From NCBI GenBank assembly GCA_037134755.1, contig JBAXLO010000131.1, positions 1 through 13,063 on the forward strand: 13,063 bases of DNA, read 5' to 3'. Position 1 is the first letter of the stretch; every line of letters begins with the position of its first letter. The DNA is from JBAXLO01 sp037134755 (lineage in GTDB: Bacteria; Bacteroidota; Bacteroidia; Bacteroidales; JACABE01). Shown piece after piece: positions 7,054 through 13,063 of this stretch. The notes below the pieces were generated by a model, which was not told the DNA's origin, made no database searches, and saw only the letters and a program-made list of their open reading frames with translations. The translations under genes were made by a program, and so were the position numbers.

Positions 7054-10000
7054 CTATTTATGGATTATAATCATCTTTTCATGAATTTGGTATTTTTTAG
7101 TCTCAAATTTGATAAAATAAATTCCAGAGCTTAAAATGGATGTATTATAATTAAACGTGTGTTCGCCTGTTTGATAATATTCTTCTTTTATCACTGAAAT
7201 AAGTTTACCTTGTTGGTTAAACAAAGAAATTTTGATGTTATCAGGATTAGCAATATTAAATGAAAATACTGTTTGTTCGGAGCTAGGGTTAGGGAAAATT
7301 CTTAGTTTAGTAGTTTTAGTATTTTCAATTTGATTAATAGATAATGTGCTATCTAAATCGAATCTTTTACCAACAATTACATTAATTGCAAGTGAAGATG
7401 CAGTGCCATTTCCATTTGAGTTGACTCCTTTTACAGTTATATATCCTGAAACTGCAGATGAAGAGTAATCTACAGTAATACTATTAGTTGAACTTGTTCC
7501 GGTAGTACCTGAAGGTAAAGTCCAGACATAAGAAGTAGCATTTGCAATAGCAGGTACTGTATAAACTACTCCACTTTGTCCGGTTGTAACAGTAGTTAAG
7601 CCTGAAATAGTACCAGCCGTGGCAGGTAATACCTGATATTTTACAATTTTACCACCTACTCCAACAGAATATCCTGAATATGGATTTGGAAAGTAAATTG
7701 ATAATAAAGTGTTGGTTGTATTAGATGTTTGAGTTGTCCAGGTAGTTCCGCCATTGGTTGACATTAAAATTACTCCACTTGTTCCTGATATATATGCAGT
7801 ATTAACATCGGTAAAATATACAGAGTATAAGGTCTTTATTGTATTACTTAAAGTTTGTCGTATCCAGGTTGTTCCGCCATCTGTTGTTCTTAATATTAAA
7901 CCAGAGGCACTAGTGTTATCATAACCAACAGCTAGACCGGTTGTAGAATTTATAAAATTAACAGAATAAAGATTATATGTAGTAGGTATACTTATTGGAG
8001 TCCAATTTGTTCCACTATTTATAGTTTTTAAAAATATACCACTTAAACCTGCAACAAAACCGTTTGTAGAATTAGCAAAACAAACAGAATTCAATCGAAT
8101 TGTAGTACCTGAGGTTAAGGTAGTCCAGGTAGAACCTGCATCAGTTGTTTTTAAAATCTTACCATAAAGACCAACAGCATAGCCTGTATTTGCATCAGTA
8201 AAATAAACTGAATATAATACATTAGTACCTGTAGAACCTGCAGGAGGTGTTGTGTTTTGATATTTAGTTACCCAAGTAGAACCATTAGTAGTCTTAATTA
8301 TTGAATAATCGTTTCCTACAGCATAACCTGTAATTGAATCAGTAAAAAAGATACCACCTAACCATTTTCCTAATGAAGTAAGAGAAGTCCATGTAGCACC
8401 GGCATTAGTTGTTTTTACAATAGTTCCACTTCCTCCAGCAGCATAACCAATATTAGAAGTTGGAAAATAAACTGACATTAGATCAGAAGTAGTTCCAGAA
8501 GTTTTTACAACCCATTGTCCATTTGGCACAACAGCTATTGATAAAGAAGTAGAATTTATTAGTGGGGAAGTTGTTAAATAAATAGGACCACCTGTACATG
8601 AACTTGAGTTTGCCGCATAGATAAAATAATAATATTGTGTGCCTGAAGTAAGAACTCCATTATCAGTAAAAGATGTAGTGGTTTGATAGTTTATGATAGT
8701 ACCACCACCAAATGTTTGTCCTGTTGTATAGGTTGTTCCTAAAACAGGATTTGCACTTAATGTGGCTGAAGTACTTTTGATTATTAGATAATGATCTGCC
8801 GAAGGTGTACCTGTTGAAGCAGTAAAAGATCCGGAAATTGAAGTTGCACTAGGAGTTAATACAAGAGAAGTAGGTTGATTTAATGGGGCAACACAATTAC
8901 TAATCGTAGATGTTTTAACTATTTTGAAAGCATCAAATAAACTAGCTACCCCTTGAGGATTTACTTTATAAGTAGATATATTTATAGAATCTGTTGCAAC
9001 TGTAACATAACTATAAGTGGGTAATCCGGGTTGTCCAAAACGACCTGTAAATAAATTAGAATAAGAAGAAGGCATAGTAGCAGGGTCATAACCTTTATTA
9101 CCTGCATTTCTATTTAGAAAATATAAAGTTCCTTCAAAAGTATTAAAAGTTCCTCCAATTTTTCCATTAATATTATCACTGCTTATTGACGTACTAGTTG
9201 GATTGGTAATAAAAGGATGTTGAACTAAATTTCTATTATTAATTGGTCCGATAACTTCGTAAATGTGATCATGTCCTTGAAGAGCTAAATCTATTTTTAA
9301 ACTATCAAAAACAGGTCCCATTCTATTTTGAATAGTATCAATATCAAAGTCATTATAATGTCCGGCACCAGTATACATGTTTATGTGGAAAAAAGCTATT
9401 CTCCATTTAACTTCAGGGTGTGCTTTAACCTGATTACTCATCCAAACTGCTGTTGAGTCAAGATATTTCTTGAAATGAGTATAATCATTATTCACCCCAT
9501 AGTCACTAAAATTTAATGCCATGAATAAAGCATCTCCATAAACAAATGAATAAGTACTTCCCGGGCAGTAAGCCTTTGTTGGATATTTATAATCAAATGT
9601 AACGGAATCAGTATTAAAATGATTAGTAAACTGATGATAGGTTGAGTCATCAGCATGATTTCCCTGTACTATAACCATAGGATTATTCATGAATATATCC
9701 TGTTGAGTTTCGAAGAATTGTTCGAATTCCCATTCAGCAGCATCATCAGCTATGTCACCACAGTTTAACCAAAAATTAGCTTGAGGGAACATAGTTTTTG
9801 CTGCATGGGTTGTTAATTGACATATATTAAAATCATTATCAACTTGTGTTGCTTGATGATCGGTTGTATAAACAAAAGAGAATGCATCTTTAGCATCTTT
9901 AGCTGTTTTAAAAGAACCAATATCACTCCATGCACCATTTTTTCCAACTCTGAATGAATATTGTGTATTAGGAGTTAAACCGCTTACTAATGCCTTGTTA

Positions 10001-13000
10001 AAAGTATAGCTTCTTGTTGAATTATCTGCTATTCCGGCTAAAGTTGAAAGATTATTACCCGAGAGGCAATATCTAAGATTATTAGCTGTTCCACAATAAG
10101 CATTCACAGTTATTAATGGAGAATTAAATGTTGTTGAATCGCTTGCAGTTCCTTGTACTATCTGAACTTGTTCTCCTGTAATTCCAGTATTTGTAAACCA
10201 ATCGAAAGCCATTTTTGTCTTTGGATCTTTATTAAGATTCATTACGATATTATATGGCATTGATGATGACTTCATTTTTGAAATTACTGAAATCAAGTTG
10301 GCTAAATTGGTATTATTCTTATTATTAGCCAAAGCGGTTCTTGCTTTTAAAAACAATGTCCAGCTTGGCACGGTGTAATTTGCCTGATTATAAGTATTAA
10401 CAATATTAAGCAGAGAGTCGAAGCTGCTAACTTGAGGAACATTGACAATGATTGCCAATGAGGATGAAACACCATCTCCACAAGTATTATGACCTTTAAT
10501 AGTAATGTTACCGGAAACTGTAGTATTGCCATAACTAACAGTAATACTATTTGTTGTACTTGTTCCAGTAGCACCTGTTGGTAAGGTCCAAACATAAGAA
10601 GTAGCATTTGTTATTGCAGGTACTATATATATCAAAGAACTTTGTCCTTGATTTACAGTTGTTGTTCCTGTAATCGTTCCGGCAGTTACAGGTAGAGTGT
10701 TTACAGTTAAAATTGTTGTAATTATGCTGTCACAACCCGAAGATGTTTTTAAAGAATCTAGATAAGTACCCGATGTTGAATAAGTGTGATTTCCTACAAT
10801 AATTGAACTTCCCTGACAAATTGTACGAGTAGATGTAATATTATTTCGGTAATTTGTAATAAGCACATCAGTAGTATTTGGCAGGCAATTGACATAAGAA
10901 TATAAAGTGCCATTTTCGTTAACTACAGGATAATATTTTGTAATTCCAGTTTGTGTAACTGCTACAGAATCTTTCATACAGGTGTTAGGAATAAAAACTT
11001 TAATAGTTAGAGGGACATTATAAACGATGTCATTCAAGCCATCATCTAAATTAAGTTTTATAGTATTAGTATTTTGGATAGAATAATTTACATGTTTAAG
11101 AGCGTTTCTTTCCGTTATATATTTCATTACATTTTCCTGAGTGTTTATCCACAGGTTTTGTTTACAAGCATAATCAACAATAGTTTTAAATTTTGCAAAA
11201 CTATTACTATACTGTCCATTATCAGCTCCGATATAATGCATCATTAAGAATGTCCAATAGCCATAGTTTACAGTTTTATTAACCCAGCCAAATACAGTAG
11301 AAGTGTCAGTAGCGTTTAATATTACCGGTGCATACAATGCATATTGATCAATAGGTGTTGACAGGTTGTAGCCAGGCATACTTGTACGAGCTGACAAATA
11401 GTTATTACGCATAGCCGAAGATTGTAATACATCATTATTAAATGCACCATCAGGAAGTACTATTGATAAAGCATCAGTTGACAAATGGGAAATAAGTTCT
11501 TGTTTTGAACCTGTTAGTTCTGTAGCAGCAGTAGTAAGTGGAATATTATTTAAGAAAGGATGAGTTTGTGTATGTGAGCCATATTCGTTGCCCAAAGTAT
11601 CAGCTTGCATTCTTGCCCAACTTGTGAAATTACTTGTGCCAACATTGTGGGTTATTATATTATGAGTTCCTAAAACTCCTTTAGTATAAAGATACTTAGA
11701 ATTTATTATTGTTGAATCATATCCATCGTCGAAAGAGAAAGTTAATGCCCCTATTTTGTTTCCCTGCCAGTTGCAAGCTTTTATAGCAGGAGTATAGGAA
11801 AATTTACCTGCAACAAAATGTTTGACATTCGTAAAATTAAAAGTACTTGTTGTAGTATTCCAATAGCTTACAGGAGTAGCAAATAATGTATCATGAGAAG
11901 GAATTAATAGTATTTTTTGAACATCCGGATTTCCTGTTTGAGTATCAAAAGCCAAAGCAATATCTGATAAACCATCATTGTTAAAGTCGTAGGTAGTGGC
12001 AAATAATACTTTGCTATAATTACTTATAGTATTGGTAAGATTAATGTAAGTTTTAGGGTTTGCAAACGAATTTACCATTGCTTTTAATACTAATATTACA
12101 TTACCTGAATCAGGGGAGGAATGAAAATCGGATTTATATAACAAAGCAATATCCGACTTTGAATCAGAAGTAAAATTACCAGACAAAGCATATTTTATTT
12201 GAGTCATAATAAGAGAATCAGGAAAAGTATAATATGATTGAGCAGCATTAAAAACTGTACCTGTAGATGTAAAAACACTAATGTTTTTATTTGTATTGTT
12301 TTTATAAATTAAAGCCATATCCGATTTACCATCTCCATCATAATCTCCACTTAAAGCAAACATTACACTATCCATTTTAAAACTCGTAGTTAAAGCATTA
12401 AAAAATATAGTTGGAGCTGTAAAGCTATTACCGGTTGATTTTAATACCATGAGTGAAGAAGCACTACTACCGTTACTATATACAAATGCTATATCCGATT
12501 TACCATCGTTATCAAAATCACCACTAGTTGTGAAACGTATCTTTGCTGCATCTATCACTGTATCTAAATCCGAATACCAACTACCAATTGGATGGAAATA
12601 ATTACCATCTGATTTTAAAAGAACAACATGAGTTCTATAGTAAGCAGGACATGACACCCCAGAAGCACAATTCGGTTGGTACTTCATTTTAACAAATATA
12701 GCCACTTCATCTTTACCATCACCATCAAAATCGCCGGAGCAGGTAAGTTTATCATAAATACTGTATGCAAAGTTAGATGTTTCTGATTTATATTGCGAAG
12801 TAATATTTGATAGATTTAATTGTCCACCAGTATTTGCAAATAGAAATTCTTGAATATCTCCCGCTGTACTATAATTATTGTATAAAGCAGCAATATCTGC
12901 TCCTGAAAATGTTCCGAGGTTTACAGGTGATGAACTGACTGTAATACTCAAAGAAGATGAACTTCCATTTCCACATGAATTTGTTCCATATACAGAAATA

Positions 13001-13063
13001 TTTCCTGAAACAGCATTATTGCTATAACTAACTGTTATGCTATTTGTAGAACTTGTTCCTGTA
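7054..13063 (-). CDS. Giant T9SS-secreted multidomain protein with polysaccharide deacetylase and metallophosphoesterase domains, 5' end outside window
   Basis: The frame is open through the window's high-coordinate edge. The apparent start at 12951 is an internal TTG, since PKD-like sequence (GTSSTNSITVSYSNNAVSG) continues upstream of it in frame. 2002 residues are visible. Order by visible residue: PKD-like module (1-45); five FG-GAP repeats (about 105-375, SGDFDGDGKDE type); CE4 deacetylase (about 428-650) with TFSFDDGYD, GSHTQTHPFL, LPDGAF and MMHYIG; a CQGSS/SGCDS module (about 745-788); PKD-like (789-878); FIVAR-like helices with NYTVPSWTLFLKA (880-930); purple-acid-phosphatase-type Fn3 (about 961-1055); metallophosphoesterase (about 1061-1290) with TTDHQ, NCGDIADD, QGNHADD, FFHINMYTG and LQGHDHIYE; Fn3 (about 1390-1502); seven Ycf48-like repeats (1512-1809); PKD-like (1810-1900); and a T9SS sorting domain (about 1918-2002, RIFPNPSSE to the end). 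Family knowledge predicts deacylation of a polysaccharide or peptidoglycan and phosphate-ester hydrolysis at the cell surface. Substrates are unknown. Confidence 0.93.
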   Translation of the reverse strand, partial: TGTSSTNSITVSYSNNAVSGNISVYGTNSCGNGSSSSLSITVSSSPVNLGTFSGADIAALYNNYSTAGDIQEFLFANTGGQLNLSNITSQYKSETSNFAYSIYDKLTCSGDFDGDGKDEVAIFVKMKYQPNCASGVSCPAYYRTHVVLLKSDGNYFHPIGSWYSDLDTVIDAAKIRFTTSGDFDNDGKSDIAFVYSNGSSASSLMVLKSTGNSFTAPTIFFNALTTSFKMDSVMFALSGDYDGDGKSDMALIYKNNTNKNISVFTSTGTVFNAAQSYYTFPDSLIMTQIKYALSGNFTSDSKSDIALLYKSDFHSSPDSGNVILVLKAMVNSFANPKTYINLTNTISNYSKVLFATTYDFNNDGLSDIALAFDTQTGNPDVQKILLIPSHDTLFATPVSYWNTTTSTFNFTNVKHFVAGKFSYTPAIKACNWQGNKIGALTFSFDDGYDSTIINSKYLYTKGVLGTHNIITHNVGTSNFTSWARMQADTLGNEYGSHTQTHPFLNNIPLTTAATELTGSKQELISHLSTDALSIVLPDGAFNNDVLQSSAMRNNYLSARTSMPGYNLSTPIDQYALYAPVILNATDTSTVFGWVNKTVNYGYWTFLMMHYIGADNGQYSNSFAKFKTIVDYACKQNLWINTQENVMKYITERNALKHVNYSIQNTNTIKLNLDDGLNDIVYNVPLTIKVFIPNTCMKDSVAVTQTGITKYYPVVNENGTLYSYVNCLPNTTDVLITNYRNNITSTRTICQGSSIIVGNHTYSTSGTYLDSLKTSSGCDSIITTILTVNTLPVTAGTITGTTTVNQGQSSLIYIVPAITNATSYVWTLPTGATGTSTTNSITVSYGNTTVSGNITIKGHNTCGDGVSSSLAIIVNVPQVSSFDSLLNIVNTYNQANYTVPSWTLFLKARTALANNKNNTNLANLISVISKMKSSSMPYNIVMNLNKDPKTKMAFDWFTNTGITGEQVQIVQGTASDSTTFNSPLITVNAYCGTANNLRYCLSGNNLSTLAGIADNSTRSYTFNKALVSGLTPNTQYSFRVGKNGAWSDIGSFKTAKDAKDAFSFVYTTDHQATQVDNDFNICQLTTHAAKTMFPQANFWLNCGDIADDAAEWEFEQFFETQQDIFMNNPMVIVQGNHADDSTYHQFTNHFNTDSVTFDYKYPTKAYCPGSTYSFVYGDALFMALNFSDYGVNNDYTHFKKYLDSTAVWMSNQVKAHPEVKWRIAFFHINMYTGAGHYNDFDIDTIQNRMGPVFDSLKIDLALQGHDHIYEVIGPINNRNLVQHPFITNPTSTSISSDNINGKIGGTFNTFEGTLYFLNRNAGNKGYDPATMPSSYSNLFTGRFGQPGLPTYSYVTVATDSINISTYKVNPQGVASLFDAFKIVKTSTISNCVAPLNQPTSLVLTPSATSISGSFTASTGTPSADHYLIIKSTSATLSANPVLGTTYTTGQTFGGGTIINYQTTTSFTDNGVLTSGTQYYYFIYAANSSSCTGGPIYLTTSPLINSTSLSIAVVPNGQWVVKTSGTTSDLMSVYFPTSNIGYAAGGSGTIVKTTNAGATWTSLTSLGKWLGGIFFTDSITGYAVGNDYSIIKTTNGSTWVTKYQNTTPPAGSTGTNVLYSVYFTDANTGYAVGLYGKILKTTDAGSTWTTLTSGTTIRLNSVCFANSTNGFVAGLSGIFLKTINSGTNWTPISIPTTYNLYSVNFINSTTGLAVGYDNTSASGLILRTTDGGTTWIRQTLSNTIKTLYSVYFTDVNTAYISGTSGVILMSTNGGTTWTTQTSNTTNTLLSIYFPNPYSGYSVGVGGKIVKYQVLPATAGTISGLTTVTTGQSGVVYTVPAIANATSYVWTLPSGTTGTSSTNSITVDYSSSAVSGYITVKGVNSNGNGTASSLAINVIVGKRFDLDSTLSINQIENTKTTKLRIFPNPSSEQTVFSFNIANPDNIKISLFNQQGKLISVIKEEYYQTGEHTFNYNTSILSSGIYFIKFETKKYQIHEKMIIIHK
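7365..7633 (-). repeat. PKD/Ig-like module, third visible copy in the giant protein
   Basis: It encodes the module running from TAGTISGLTTV through SYVWTLPSGTTGTSSTNSIT to SSLAINVIV. It is homologous to the copies at 10431-10698 and at the window edge, both in protein and visibly in DNA. For example, AGAAGTAGCATTTG is shared exactly with the second copy. It separates the Ycf48-like propeller from the sorting domain and is probably a structural spacer. Confidence 0.8.
7636..8527 (-). repeat. Seven Ycf48-like propeller repeats in the giant protein
   Basis: Seven units of about 38-50 residues follow the pattern LxSVYFxxxxxGYAVGxxG, then ILKTTxAGxTWT. The N-terminal NGQWVVKTSG could close the ring as in seven-bladed propellers of the Ycf48/Hcf136 and BNR type. 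The units have diverged (for example GFVAGLSG, AYISGTSG), so this is an established fold rather than a recent expansion. In secreted Bacteroidota proteins such propellers are usually assumed to mediate binding; no catalytic residues were recognised. Confidence 0.85.
10431..10698 (-). repeat. PKD/Ig-like module, second visible copy in the giant protein
   Basis: It encodes the module from VTAGTITGTTTV through SYVWTLPTGATGTSTTNSIT to SSLAIIVNV. It lies between the CQGSS/SGCDS module and the FIVAR-like helices, joining the deacetylase half to the phosphoesterase half. It is clearly homologous to the copies at 7365-7633 and 12933-13063. Confidence 0.8.
11941..12745 (-). repeat. Five FG-GAP/VCBS-type repeats in the giant protein
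   Basis: Five calcium-loop-like motifs are visible: SGDFDGDGKDEVAIF, SGDFDNDGKSDIAFVY, SGDYDGDGKSDMALIY, SGNFTSDSKSDIALLY and TYDFNNDGLSDIALAF. They are spaced about 50-70 residues apart. The fourth has lost most acidic loop residues and probably does not bind calcium well. Such repeats form a propeller used in surface adhesion and ligand binding. Here they precede the deacetylase domain. Confidence 0.85.
12933..13063 (-). repeat. PKD/Ig-like module, first visible copy, cut by window edge
   Basis: Only the second half is visible, read as GTSSTNSITVSYSNNAVSG and then GTNSCGNGSSSSLSITV. It matches the corresponding halves of the copies at 10431-10698 and 7365-7633. Its presence shows that the coding frame continues past the window and that at least one further upstream domain belongs to this gene. 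Confidence 0.8.

Noticed and set aside
10347..10607. Minus-strand 86-codon frame inside the giant gene
   Set aside because: It overlaps the PKD-like and FIVAR-like modules in another frame and is a leucine-rich shadow.
12949..12951. TTG as start codon of the giant gene
   Set aside because: The frame continues upstream to the window edge with PKD-like sequence matching the two other copies, and there is no signal peptide after the TTG.

Overview
The window is AT-rich and every supported gene lies on the minus strand, so transcription runs from high to low coordinates. The organism is almost certainly a member of the Bacteroidota. The large secreted protein ends in a type IX secretion (T9SS) sorting domain. 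The proteins use repeat types typical of that phylum (PKD/Ig-like, FG-GAP, Ycf48-like, malectin). Ribosome-binding sites are weak or absent in front of AT-rich starts. No tRNA, rRNA, insertion sequence or CRISPR array was seen.

Layout in transcription order. (1) 13063-7054: a giant secreted modular protein whose 5' end lies outside the window. It has 2002 visible residues and carries two enzyme domains, a CE4-type polysaccharide deacetylase and a calcineurin-like metallophosphoesterase, set among adhesion and propeller modules. (2) 6946-6488: a small acidic protein of unknown function. (3) 6487-5780: a gene-free stretch of about 700 bp. It holds a degenerate array of about 20 units with a period of about 21 bp and A/T tracts, then a 101-bp inverted-repeat element with two small CCCTAAC hairpins. 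(4) 5779-2807: a secreted glycoside-hydrolase-like protein with a GH67/GH20-like N-terminal domain and a malectin-like insert. (5) 2708-1359: a secreted GH43 glycosidase with a C-terminal carbohydrate-binding module. (6) 1346-1: a TetM/EF-G-like translational GTPase, cut by the window edge.

Genes 4 to 6 look like one expression unit for plant- or algal-type polysaccharide breakdown (both hydrolases have signal peptides), with the GTPase only 12 bp downstream. Both hydrolase genes carry the same 17-bp element at exactly the same distance from the start codon, which suggests a shared promoter or leader signal. No SusC/SusD pair or regulator is in the window, so a full polysaccharide-utilisation locus cannot be claimed. 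The most distinctive items are the two-enzyme T9SS exoprotein, the helically phased 21-bp array, and the duplicated 17-bp start-proximal element.
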